Source: an uncultured Sutterella sp.
GTDB lineage: Bacteria; Pseudomonadota; Gammaproteobacteria; Burkholderiales; Burkholderiaceae_F
Direction: 5' to 3'
DNA: 17,770 nucleotides
Assembly: GCA_900552915.1 (NCBI GenBank)
Contig: USBS01000026.1
Span: 1-17,770, forward strand
Below, in pieces: positions 5,849 to 14,084 of the stretch. A program made the translations under genes and the position numbers. Each line of letters starts with the position of its first letter. The stretch's first letter is position 1. Under the pieces are notes generated by a model, which was given only the letters and a program-made list of their open reading frames with translations, was not told where the DNA came from and did not search any database.

Positions 5849-8422
5849 ATGCCCAACAAGACTTTTTCGGACTTAAAAGCCCGCTTCTTGAGGTCGAAGT
5901 CTGCCGACACCCGACCCAAGGAGCAGCTGCGCCATACCTCTGCCGCAGCTTTTGCGCTTTTTTTGATCTCGATTTTCGTGCCCCTTGAACGCCCTTTCTG
6001 GCAAGGCATCGTTGCGCGCCGCCGCGAACTCTATCCGCACGTCAATTTTGACCATCTCACGTTTTCGGATGTTGTCCGCATCTGCATTCAGACGCTCTTT
6101 TTAGCGGTGTTCACCGCACTGCCCTTTCGCGACTTCTGGCAGTTCAATCCCGTAGCACGCTTCATTCGCCTGATGATCCGCACGGCCGGCCGCGTCGGCG
6201 ACAAAATCGGAGCTGTCGGATCCCGATTGATTTTCAAAATCGGCTCCAATGTCGTCCGAAGCCGCCGCCGCGTCGGCGTCGAGCAGGCCGCCAAATTCCA
6301 AAACGCAGGCTTTTGGGCCGCCGGCATCATCGCAGGACTGCTGGCCGCTTTGTGCATCACCCAGCCCTTCAACGTGCAGGGGCAGGTGATCTTTCTTTCG
6401 ATCGTGCTTTTTTCAGCCTGGTCGCTCACGCACATCAAGGCGCGCATTTCGCTGATGCTCCTTTTCGTGCTCTCGGTCACCGTGTCCGGACGCTACCTGT
6501 GGTGGCGCTACACCTCCACGATTCACGCCGACGGCTTTGTAAGTCTGTTCCTATCATGCCTGCTTCTGGCAGCCGAAACGTACGCCTTCATCGTGATGGT
6601 GCTCGGGTACTTCCAGGTCTGCTGGCCGCTCGATCGCCGTCCGAAGCGCCTTCCCGAAGACCGCTCCACTTGGCCCACGGTCGACATCTTCATTCCGACC
6701 TACAACGAGTCGCTCGAAGTCATCAAGCCCACGGTTTTTGCCGCGCGCAACCTCGACTGGCCCGAAGATAAGATCAACGTCTACATCCTCGACGACGGCA
6801 GCCGCGACTGGGTCGAGGCATTTGCCAAATCGGCCGGCGTCAACTACATCAAGCGCGACGAACACAATCACGCCAAGGCAGGCAACATCAACAACGCGAT
6901 GAAGCACACCTCGGGTGAATTCATCACGATCTACGACTGCGACCACGTTCCTTCGTCGGACTTTTTGACAAGCACCGTGGGCTGGCTCGTGCACGACAAG
7001 AAAATTGCGCTCGTGCAGACCCCGCACCACTTCTACTCGCCCGATCCGTTCGAGAAAAATCTTCATCTCGAGCGCGGCATGCCCTTTGAAAATTCGCTTT
7101 TCCACGACTACATCCAAAAGGGCAACGACACCTGGAACGCCGTCATGTTCTGCGGCTCGAACGCCGTCATGCGCCGCTCGGCTCTGGAAGAAATCGGCGG
7201 CATCGCAGTGGAAACCGTGACCGAAGACGCGCATACGTCCTTAAAGCTCAATCGCCGCGGCTGGAAATCGGCCTGCATCTCCAAGCCTCTGGCCTCGGGC
7301 TTGTCGACCGAGTCGCTTTCGGCGCACATCGGGCAGCGCATCCGTTGGGCGCGCGGCATGATCCAGATCTTCCGTCTGGACAACCCGCTTTTGAAAAAGG
7401 GGCTCACCCTGCCGCAGCGCCTGTGCTTCATGAACGCGATGATTCACTTCCTGCACGGACTGCCGCGAATCATCTTCCTGCTGGCGCCCCTGCCCTACAT
7501 GTTCTTCGACATCTACGTGATCTACGCCACGGCCGCAGCCATCTTTGCATACGTGATACCGCACATGGTGCACGCCGCAATCACGAACCAGCAGCTGCAG
7601 CGCGGCTGGCGCTACCCGTTCCTGGGCGTCGTCTACGAAACGGTGCTTTCCTGGTACATCCTGCTGCCGACGACGGTGGCGCTTATCTTCCCTCACAAAG
7701 GCAAGTTCAACGTGACCGCCAAAGGCATGACGATCGACAAGAAGTATGTCGACTGGCGCATTGCCGCACCCACGCTCATCCTGATGGCGCTCAACTTCCT
7801 GGGCCTCGGAATCGGCATCTACAAAACGGTGACGGCGGCCGATCCGCAAATTTCGACGCTTGTCATCAATATCGGCTGGATCGCTTACAACCTGCTCGTG
7901 CTCGGAGCTGCCTTTGCGGTAGCTGTCGAAGAGATCATGGAGCACCCGCTGCCGCGCGTGCCGCTTAAAGCGGGCGCCGTGGTGACGACCGAAGACGGTG
8001 TGCGTCATGCCGTGCCGGTGGTCGAATTCAGCCAAAACGAGCTCGTGCTCGACATTTCGGGATTGACTGCGGGGCAAGCCGTTGAAATCGAAATGAACGG
8101 CAATCGCCACACCGACAAATTCAAAGCGACGGTGGCCCGCGAAGCCAAGGGGTACACCGAGTTCAACATTGTTTTCGAATCGGTTGAAGACGAAATTCGC
8201 TTCAACCGTCAGACCTTCGCGCGCGAAGGTCACTGGGGCGACAAGTTCGACAACAACGTCGACGACCGCTTTGTCGCAGGCTTTCTGCGACTGGTGGGCT
8301 TTGCCGCCTACGGCTTCAAGTCGCTCATCGAATTCCTGCCGGGGCCGGCGGGTCGCCTTGTTCGCTATGTCGTGAGCTTCCTGCCGCGACTGCCCAAGGT
8401 TCGCACGGCCTCCAACATTTAA
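5849..8422 (+). CDS. bcsA: Cellulose synthase catalytic subunit BcsA with degenerate PilZ domain
   Basis: An inner-membrane GT2 glycosyltransferase that polymerises UDP-glucose into beta-1,4-glucan and extrudes it. Numbered from ATG 5849 (857 residues), it shows multiple membrane segments, then IPTYNE, the UDP site D315-D316-G317, the metal site D363-C-D365, FCGS (434-437), the TED motif 458-460 and QRIRW 496-500. Alignment from memory with E. coli BcsA (872 residues) is collinear throughout. In the C-terminal PilZ domain RxxxR reads H699-P-L-P-R703 and DxSxxG reads E726-F-S-Q-N-E731, so c-di-GMP binding is doubtful. ATG 5780 would add 23 residues of basic, proline-rich sequence. I prefer 5849 because its N-terminus matches E. 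coli in length, but neither start has a Shine-Dalgarno. It is first in the operon, 13 bp before bcsB. Confidence 0.95.
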   Translation: MPNKTFSDLKARFLRSKSADTRPKEQLRHTSAAAFALFLISIFVPLERPFWQGIVARRRELYPHVNFDHLTFSDVVRICIQTLFLAVFTALPFRDFWQFNPVARFIRLMIRTAGRVGDKIGAVGSRLIFKIGSNVVRSRRRVGVEQAAKFQNAGFWAAGIIAGLLAALCITQPFNVQGQVIFLSIVLFSAWSLTHIKARISLMLLFVLSVTVSGRYLWWRYTSTIHADGFVSLFLSCLLLAAETYAFIVMVLGYFQVCWPLDRRPKRLPEDRSTWPTVDIFIPTYNESLEVIKPTVFAARNLDWPEDKINVYILDDGSRDWVEAFAKSAGVNYIKRDEHNHAKAGNINNAMKHTSGEFITIYDCDHVPSSDFLTSTVGWLVHDKKIALVQTPHHFYSPDPFEKNLHLERGMPFENSLFHDYIQKGNDTWNAVMFCGSNAVMRRSALEEIGGIAVETVTEDAHTSLKLNRRGWKSACISKPLASGLSTESLSAHIGQRIRWARGMIQIFRLDNPLLKKGLTLPQRLCFMNAMIHFLHGLPRIIFLLAPLPYMFFDIYVIYATAAAIFAYVIPHMVHAAITNQQLQRGWRYPFLGVVYETVLSWYILLPTTVALIFPHKGKFNVTAKGMTIDKKYVDWRIAAPTLILMALNFLGLGIGIYKTVTAADPQISTLVINIGWIAYNLLVLGAAFAVAVEEIMEHPLPRVPLKAGAVVTTEDGVRHAVPVVEFSQNELVLDISGLTAGQAVEIEMNGNRHTDKFKATVAREAKGYTEFNIVFESVEDEIRFNRQTFAREGHWGDKFDNNVDDRFVAGFLRLVGFAAYGFKSLIEFLPGPAGRLVRYVVSFLPRLPKVRTASNI

Positions 8423-8435
8423 AGAGAAACCATAG

Positions 8436-10652
8436 ATGATCAAACAAGACTTCTCTTTCAAGCACTCTCTTACAACGCTGGCCGCCTGTTCGGTTCTGGC
8501 GCTTGCCTGCGGTTCGGCGGCTGCTCAGACGAGCTCGGCTCCCGTCTGGCGCACCGACCTCACCGGAGGCGAAACGACCACGTATGCGCTCTCCGACCTC
8601 GCTCCCGGCATGGCCGGCAAACCCGTCAAACTCACGGGCTCGAACAATTCGGGCTACTTCGACTTCATCGTAAAGCCCGATGAAGTGGTGACTTCGGGCG
8701 AATTGACGCTCAACTTCACCGTTTCGCCTTCGATGCTTGCAAACGTCACGCAGCTCAATATTTTCCTCAACGGCGAGCTGCAGGAAACGGCGGCGCTCTC
8801 GGCCAAACAAATCGGCAAGCCCCAGAGTCTTGTCTTTAATCTGGGATCCAAGTCCTTCCGTACCGGCCCCAATCAGGTGCGCGTGGAGTTTGTCGGCCAC
8901 TACCAGACCGTGTGTGAAAACGCGGCCAACCCGTCGCTGTGGATGGACATTGCGCCCGAAAGCGAACTTGCGCTCAACAAGGCCTTTGTGCGACTTCCGA
9001 ACGACCTCTCGCAGTTCCCCGCTCCGTTTGTGTCCGCCGGCGACGCCGGCCAGAACACAACGCTGCCGATCGTCTTTGCCGACAAGCCCACAGATCGCGA
9101 AGCTACGGCCGCGGCCATTGTCGCGGGCTACACCGGAAGTCTTTCTCAGTGGGGCAAAGCACAGTTTCCCGTCTACTTCGGCGAAGTTCCCGCCAAGGGG
9201 CACTTCGTGGTGTTTGCCACCAACGACCGTCGCCCGGAATTTTTAGCCGAACTTCCCGCCTTTGAAGGTCCCCGAATCGAATTGCGCGATGTGCCCGGCG
9301 GCCAGCACGAAAAAATGCTCGTGATCGGCGGCCGCAACGACGAAGATCTGGTCGTTGCCGCCAAAGTGCTCACCTCGGGCACGCAGATGATCGGCGACAC
9401 GCACCGCGTGCGCGACTTCAAGGACATTCCTGTGCAGGAAGCCTATCAGGCGCCCAACTGGATCGATCCCGAGCAGGCGATCACGCTCTCTTCGCTCATG
9501 CGCTACCCCACGCAGCTCACCAGCCGCGGTGCGGTGCTGCCGGCGATTCATCTCAATCTCAACATGGCGCCCGACCTCTACACCATTGACGGCGCCAAGG
9601 CCGAGCTCAACCTTCTCTATCGATACAGCAAGCCCGCAGAAGGACAGGTCGCGCAAATGCGCGTCCTGATGAACACGGCTCTTGCAGGCAGCGAAAACAT
9701 GGAAAGCGGCAAAGACCGCGCCGGATCCGAATTCACGATGCACGCCGCTCCGGGGCCGCTCTTTGCCGCCGTCGGTCCTCGCGACGGCATGTCGCTAACA
9801 AACGACTTGTCGATCGAAGCCTTCTACGGCACGCAGGCTCTTGAGGGCACTCCCGAAAACTGCCGCACAGTGGCGCTGCCGAGCCAGACCTTCCAGGTTG
9901 AGCCTTCTTCAACGCTTGCCTTCAGCGGCTTTTATCACTACGCTCAGCTGCCGGAAATTGCGCTCTACACCAAAGGGGGTTTCCCGTTTTCCAAGTACGC
10001 CGATCTCTCGCAAACGGCAGCTGTGATTTCGGACACGGGCAACGCTCAGTACATGACGACGCTTTTGAACGCCGTCTCGCGCATTGCCTCGGCCACGGGC
10101 TCTGTGCCGCTGCATGTCACGGTGACGTCGAAAACCGACGAAGGTGTTTTGAAGGGCAAGGACATTCTCTACGTGGGCGGTCTGCCCGCCAACATCACGA
10201 GCCTCAACAGCGATACGGCCGAAAATCTTGAACAAACGGTCGCCGCGTCCCTGTCCGGCAAGAACGAAAAGATCGGTACCGAGGATCCGGAAAACGCTCC
10301 TTTGGCCGCTCTGCTTTCCGTGAAGTCGCCTGCCGACAGCTCACGTGCTGTTGTGGCGCTGCTCTCGGCCGGTTCGCGAGGCGCCAAGCTTTTGAACGAC
10401 TCGCTTGCCGATCGCGCAACGCTTCAGAATGCCGCAGGCGGCACCGTTTTTGTGACCGATCAGGGGCTCACCTCCTTTAAGCCCTCTCAAACCTGGTGGG
10501 TCGGCGACCTGCCTTGGTACCAACGCGTCTGGGTGTCGTTTGCCAACCGTCCGTTCCTGTTGGTGCTGTGCGCCTTGATCGCCGCCGTCGTTGCCGGTTG
10601 GGGCATCTTTGCCGGTATGCGTCGTTGGCTGCGCGGCCGCGCTTCGGTTTAA
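8436..10652 (+). CDS. bcsB: Cellulose synthase periplasmic subunit BcsB
   Basis: BcsB is the membrane-anchored periplasmic partner of BcsA. It guides the emerging glucan through carbohydrate-binding and flavodoxin-like domains, and its C-terminal helix is needed for BcsA activity. The 738 residues begin with a Sec signal peptide (cleavage near residue 31, after SAAA). A long beta-rich periplasmic part follows, with the family block LNIFLNGELQETAAL and GHYQTVCENAANPSLWMDI, typical of BcsB. The end has an amphipathic stretch (SQTWWVGDLPWYQRVWVSF) and a transmembrane helix starting near residue 707, then a short basic tail. E. coli BcsB is slightly longer (779). ATG 8436 lies 13 bp after the bcsA stop behind a weak AAAGAGAAA ribosome site, so translation is probably coupled. 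No truncation or frameshift is seen. Confidence 0.95.
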   Translation: MIKQDFSFKHSLTTLAACSVLALACGSAAAQTSSAPVWRTDLTGGETTTYALSDLAPGMAGKPVKLTGSNNSGYFDFIVKPDEVVTSGELTLNFTVSPSMLANVTQLNIFLNGELQETAALSAKQIGKPQSLVFNLGSKSFRTGPNQVRVEFVGHYQTVCENAANPSLWMDIAPESELALNKAFVRLPNDLSQFPAPFVSAGDAGQNTTLPIVFADKPTDREATAAAIVAGYTGSLSQWGKAQFPVYFGEVPAKGHFVVFATNDRRPEFLAELPAFEGPRIELRDVPGGQHEKMLVIGGRNDEDLVVAAKVLTSGTQMIGDTHRVRDFKDIPVQEAYQAPNWIDPEQAITLSSLMRYPTQLTSRGAVLPAIHLNLNMAPDLYTIDGAKAELNLLYRYSKPAEGQVAQMRVLMNTALAGSENMESGKDRAGSEFTMHAAPGPLFAAVGPRDGMSLTNDLSIEAFYGTQALEGTPENCRTVALPSQTFQVEPSSTLAFSGFYHYAQLPEIALYTKGGFPFSKYADLSQTAAVISDTGNAQYMTTLLNAVSRIASATGSVPLHVTVTSKTDEGVLKGKDILYVGGLPANITSLNSDTAENLEQTVAASLSGKNEKIGTEDPENAPLAALLSVKSPADSSRAVVALLSAGSRGAKLLNDSLADRATLQNAAGGTVFVTDQGLTSFKPSQTWWVGDLPWYQRVWVSFANRPFLLVLCALIAAVVAGWGIFAGMRRWLRGRASV

Positions 10653-10674
10653 TTCGATGGGAGGAATTGCAATC

Positions 10675-12009
10675 ATGAAGAATCTTTCCCGTTCGATTTT
10701 CGCTGCCGCAGCTTGCGCCGTGCTCGCAAGCGCTTCGCTTTCGGCTCAAGCCTGGGACAAGTGGGATACGTTCAAGAGCACGAACGTCAACGAATCCTTC
10801 CGCGTCGTCGACTACAGCGACAGCCGCCGCATCACCACAAGCGAAGGCCAGTCCTACGCGATGTTCTTTGCGCTCGTTGCAGGCGACAAAGCTTCCTTTG
10901 AAAAGCTCCTTGTCTGGACCGAGAACAACCTCGCCGCAGGCGACATCACCAAAAATAAGCCCGCATGGCTTTGGGGCAAGCACGGCTCGAGCTGGGGCAT
11001 CATCGACAGCAACAATGCCGCCGACAGCGACATGTGGATTGCCTACTGTCTGCTCGAAGCCGGACGCCTCTGGAACAATCCCGCCTATACGGCCAAGGGC
11101 AAGGCGATGATGGACCTTCTCAAGAAGGACGTGCGCGACGTCAAGGGCCTCGGAAAAGTACTGCTGCCGGGCTACAAGGGCTTTGAGCAGGAAAACTTCG
11201 TGACGCTCAATCCTTCCTACTACCCGATCTTCATCATGCGGCGCTTTGCGCTGGAAGATAAGGAATGGACGTCCATTATCGAAGGCACCGTGCGTGCGCT
11301 CGTTCGCTCCTCTCCCCGCGGCTATGCTCCCGACTGGGTGCGTTTTGACCGTCAGGGCAAGGTGATTGACGAAAAAGGCAACGACTACGTTTTGGGCTCC
11401 TACAACGCCATCCGCACCTATATGTGGGCTGCGATGATGTCGCCCGCCGACCCCGTGCGCGAAGTGCTCGTCAACCAATTTGAGCCGTTTGCCGATCTCA
11501 CGCGCGAAATGATGATGCCGCCCGAAAAGGTCAACATCCATACCGGTCAAACGCAAGGCCACGGCTCTCCGGGCTTTGCCGCGTGCGTGCTCGAGCTTCT
11601 CGGCAAGGGATCAACGCAGGACTATCTGCGCACCGTCATTGAAAACGATCCGATCATCGGCGAGAACTACTACCGCAATACGCTCATGCTCTACGCCATA
11701 GGCTTTGACCGAGGACTTTACCGGTTCGATCGCAACGGCTACGTGATCATTTCGCCCAAGGCGCAGCTCACGCTCGTGCCGCCGAAGACGACTCTGGCTT
11801 CGGAAGTCGCGCACGAAGAGCAGCCCGCTGCCGGCGATGAAGCCTCCGACGAGCAAGCTGCACACGACGCCGCTCTCGAAGAAGTAAAGATCGAAGCCGA
11901 ACAACCCAAGGCCGAGATTGAGATCAAGACCGAAGCTGCGGCAGCGCCGCAAGCAAGCACCGCTGCTCCTGCTGCGACTGCCGCCGCCACTGAAGGAAGC
12001 GCCAAGTGA
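10675..12009 (+). CDS. bcsZ: Periplasmic endo-1,4-beta-glucanase BcsZ (GH8) with C-terminal low-complexity tail
   Basis: BcsZ cleaves beta-1,4-glucan in the periplasm and is a standard companion of bacterial cellulose synthases. ATG 10675 has a good GGGAGGA ribosome site and opens a signal peptide cleaved after SLSAQA (residue 26), giving 444 residues in all. GH8 landmarks are the acid E57 in TTSEGQSYAMFF, the AADSDMWIAYCLLEAGRLW block (115-133) and the probable base D220 in APDWVRF. E. coli BcsZ has 368 residues and the GH8 fold ends here near 365. The last 70 or so residues (about 375-444) are almost only Ala, Glu, Lys, Pro and Thr, resembling a linker or spacer. The gene overlaps bcsG by four bases (GTGA), so translation is coupled. 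An in-frame upstream ATG at 10591 lies inside bcsB and is not used. Confidence 0.94.
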   Translation: MKNLSRSIFAAAACAVLASASLSAQAWDKWDTFKSTNVNESFRVVDYSDSRRITTSEGQSYAMFFALVAGDKASFEKLLVWTENNLAAGDITKNKPAWLWGKHGSSWGIIDSNNAADSDMWIAYCLLEAGRLWNNPAYTAKGKAMMDLLKKDVRDVKGLGKVLLPGYKGFEQENFVTLNPSYYPIFIMRRFALEDKEWTSIIEGTVRALVRSSPRGYAPDWVRFDRQGKVIDEKGNDYVLGSYNAIRTYMWAAMMSPADPVREVLVNQFEPFADLTREMMMPPEKVNIHTGQTQGHGSPGFAACVLELLGKGSTQDYLRTVIENDPIIGENYYRNTLMLYAIGFDRGLYRFDRNGYVIISPKAQLTLVPPKTTLASEVAHEEQPAAGDEASDEQAAHDAALEEVKIEAEQPKAEIEIKTEAAAAPQASTAAPAATAAATEGSAK

Positions 12010-13655
12010 AATCCGTCGGAAACTTTACCGGACGCATGATCGGCGGCCTGGGTTTGTGGAACGTCTACTTCATCTGCAAGTTCTTCCTCACCCAACTCGG
12101 CTACCTGCGTCTTGAGCTTTTGGCCAACGTCGCCTTCTTCTGCTTCCTGCTGTTGCCTGCGAATTCCAAAGTCGCGCGCTTTTTCAAGCAGCTGATCGCA
12201 GTTGTGTGCGGCATTGCGCTTTTGTGGTCGGAAAGCTGGCTGCCGGGGCCGCAGAGCATTCTTGCCAACGCTTCGGGCATCACGGGCTTTTCCGTGAACT
12301 ACGTCCTGCAGCTCATCTGGGACTTCATCAACTGGCGCATGGTGTTTGCGGGCTGCGCGATCATCCTGATCTACTACGCCGCACGCGACTTCATCCGCGT
12401 CACCGCCGTGACGGGCGTGTGGCTTCTCGCGCTCGTTGTCGCCCCCTTCTTCGGCAGTTCCACGGGACAGCAGAGCAACCTCGTGCCGCAGGCCACAACA
12501 GCCAAGGCGGGGGTTGCCGTCGGCGACCCGGCCGCAACGCTTGCCGCCGCCAAGGGTACTGCGCAGGGCGAAGTCACATCCGAGGAAATCGACAAGTGGT
12601 ATCAGACGTTCATCGCCTACGAAAAAGACCGTATTGCGAAGTTCCCGGACTCGATTCAGCCCAAGGACACGCCCTTTGACATTGTGATCCTCAACATCTG
12701 CTCGCTTTCGACCGACGACCTGATTGCCGCAAACCTCATCAATAACCGTACGTTCAATCAGTTCAACATCCGGTTCGATCACTTCAATTCCGCGACCTCG
12801 TACTCGGGACCTGCTGCGCTGCGTCTCTTAAACGGCGCCTGCGGTCAGCCTTCGCACGAAGCGCTCTACGATACTCGCCGTCCGGAATGCGAGATCATGA
12901 ATCGGCTTGACTCGCTCGGCTTCAAGCAGCATCTGTTCTTGGATCACAGCGGCGTCTACGACAATTACTTGAACGCCATGCGTACTCAGGCAGGCCTCAC
13001 GGCACCCTTCGAGCGCCGCCGCTACCCCGTGAGGTACGTGAGCTTCAACGACGAGGAAATTGCCGATACGCTCTCCGTGTTCCGCCACTGGCGCAGCGTC
13101 GTCAACAAAGAAAAGGCCAAGCGCACCGTGTCGCTCTTTAATTTCATCGCACTGCACGACGGCAACCGCCGGCCCGGCAAGTCGCGTTGGGAAGAGTTTG
13201 AGCCGCGCGCCCGCGCCTTCATCAACGCGCTCGACGTCTTTATTTCGGATCTGCAAAAGAGCAAGCGCAAGGTGATGCTCGTGATCGTTCCCGAACACGG
13301 CGCTGCCGTGCGAGGCGACCGCATCCAGACCCCGCGCCTGCGCGATATTCCGAGCCGTCGCATTACGCAGGTGCCGGTGATGGTAAAGTTCTTCGGCCTC
13401 AACAAGCTTCCGAAGACGCCCGTGCACGTCACGTCCGACACAAGCTACCTTGCTTTGACAACGCTGATCGGCCGCGTGATCGAAACGAACTACTTCAGCA
13501 AACCCGAAGGCGCCGTTCCGATTGCGGATCTCGTCAACGACCTGCCCACGACGCACATGGTGAGCGAAAACGCCCAGGCCATGGTGCTCGAATACAAAGG
13601 CAAGGACTACCTCAAGATGTCCAAGGGCAGCTGGAGACCCTACGACGCCGAATAA
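12006..13655 (+). CDS. bcsG: Cellulose phosphoethanolamine transferase BcsG
   Basis: BcsG transfers phosphoethanolamine from membrane phosphatidylethanolamine to periplasmic cellulose. The 549 residues (E. coli 559) start with about five membrane helices (roughly 12-150), a linker rich in Ala/Gly/Thr (151-195), and then an alkaline-phosphatase-like catalytic domain. Zinc and catalytic positions are intact: C232 in ICSLS, nucleophile S267 in FNSATSYSGPA, and E430-H431 in VPEHG. The spacing of C232 to S267 (35) equals that of C243 to S278 in E. coli, and the CGQPSH block follows. The start is GTG 12006, overlapping the bcsZ stop. In E. coli bcsG lies in a separate bcsEFG operon; here it closes the bcsABZ operon, and BcsF, which E. 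coli BcsG works with, is not in the window. Confidence 0.94.
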   Translation: MKSVGNFTGRMIGGLGLWNVYFICKFFLTQLGYLRLELLANVAFFCFLLLPANSKVARFFKQLIAVVCGIALLWSESWLPGPQSILANASGITGFSVNYVLQLIWDFINWRMVFAGCAIILIYYAARDFIRVTAVTGVWLLALVVAPFFGSSTGQQSNLVPQATTAKAGVAVGDPAATLAAAKGTAQGEVTSEEIDKWYQTFIAYEKDRIAKFPDSIQPKDTPFDIVILNICSLSTDDLIAANLINNRTFNQFNIRFDHFNSATSYSGPAALRLLNGACGQPSHEALYDTRRPECEIMNRLDSLGFKQHLFLDHSGVYDNYLNAMRTQAGLTAPFERRRYPVRYVSFNDEEIADTLSVFRHWRSVVNKEKAKRTVSLFNFIALHDGNRRPGKSRWEEFEPRARAFINALDVFISDLQKSKRKVMLVIVPEHGAAVRGDRIQTPRLRDIPSRRITQVPVMVKFFGLNKLPKTPVHVTSDTSYLALTTLIGRVIETNYFSKPEGAVPIADLVNDLPTTHMVSENAQAMVLEYKGKDYLKMSKGSWRPYDAE

Positions 13656-13684
13656 CGGACATTGTTGTTCTACAGCAGCCTCGC

Positions 13685-13717
13685 AGCAAAACGCCCGCAC
13701 ATCGCGGGCGTTTTGCT
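13685..13717. terminator. Strong bidirectional intrinsic terminator closing the bcs operon
   Basis: A perfect 14-bp inverted repeat AGCAAAACGCCCGC (13685-13698) / GCGGGCGTTTTGCT (13704-13717) with a 5-base loop ACATC. The GC core is flanked by A4 on the left and T4 on the right, so it can act in both directions. It lies 30 bp after bcsG and separates the operon from the tRNA promoters. Confidence 0.9.
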
Positions 13718-13765
13718 AAATATTTGCCGAGAAATCGAAATTTGCAGCCTGCGTTGTCAAAGGCC

Positions 13766-13793
13766 TTGGCAAACGAGAAAATTTGTGTAGAAT
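13766..13793 (+). promoter_or_regulatory. Distal promoter candidate for tRNA-Asp
   Basis: TTGGCA (13766-13771, 5 of 6) and TAGAAT (13788-13793, 5 of 6) with a 16-bp spacer. It would start transcription about 120 bp before the tRNA. Confidence 0.5.
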
Positions 13794-13847
13794 TCGGCCT
13801 CGCTTCGCAGCAAAGAAAGTTTTTATGAAAACAGTTTCCGAAAGGAC

Positions 13848-13875
13848 TTGCAATTTACAAAACTCTCTGTAAAAT
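13848..13875 (+). promoter_or_regulatory. Proximal promoter candidate for tRNA-Asp
   Basis: TTGCAA (13848-13853, 4 of 6) and TAAAAT (13870-13875, 5 of 6) with a 16-bp spacer. The start would fall near 13882, about 40 bp before the mature tRNA 5' end. The bases directly after the -10 (GCGTTGC) are GC-rich, as in stringently controlled stable-RNA promoters. Confidence 0.6.
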
Positions 13876-13921
13876 GCGTTGCTCCTCAAGCGAAAGCCTG
13901 AGGGAAAATTTGGATCCGAGC

Positions 13922-13998
13922 GGAGTGGTAGTTCAGTTGGTTAGAATACCGGCCTGTCACGTCGGGGGTCGCGGGTTCGAGTCCCGTCCACTCCGCCA
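13922..13998 (+). tRNA. tRNA-Asp (anticodon GTC)
   Basis: The 77-nt sequence folds as a full cloverleaf: acceptor stem GGAGTGG/CCACTCC, D-arm AGTTCAGTTGGTTAGAAT, anticodon loop CTGTCAC with GTC at 13956-13958, and T-arm GCGGGTTCGAGTCCCGT. Discriminator G is followed by encoded CCA. It closely matches E. coli tRNA-Asp. It stands alone between the bcs operon and the DUF4143 gene. Confidence 0.98.
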
Positions 13999-14011
13999 GA
14001 ACCTCTAAGAG

Positions 14012-14045
14012 CCCATGACATTCTTGTGTGTCGTGGGTTTTCTTA
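14012..14045 (+). terminator. Intrinsic terminator of tRNA-Asp
   Basis: Stem CCCATGACA (14012-14020) / TGTCGTGGG (14029-14037) with one G-U pair and an 8-base loop, followed by TTTTCTT. It lies 13 bp after the tRNA CCA end. Confidence 0.8.
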
Positions 14046-14084
14046 TACCTGCGACTTGAAGCCTCCACGACAAGGCTGCCGGTT

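Noticed and set aside
5760..5876. 38-codon upstream ORF overlapping the bcsA start
   Set aside because: Its product is arginine-rich without a pattern, it has no Shine-Dalgarno, and it may be chance.
7241..8461. Minus-strand open frame of 406 codons opposite bcsA
   Set aside because: It is a mirror of bcsA in GC-rich sequence with no recognisable domain and no ribosome site.
13886..14068. Small minus-strand ORF across the tRNA-Asp gene
   Set aside because: It contains the familiar WTGLEPATPDVTGR translation of an antisense tRNA, a known annotation artefact.
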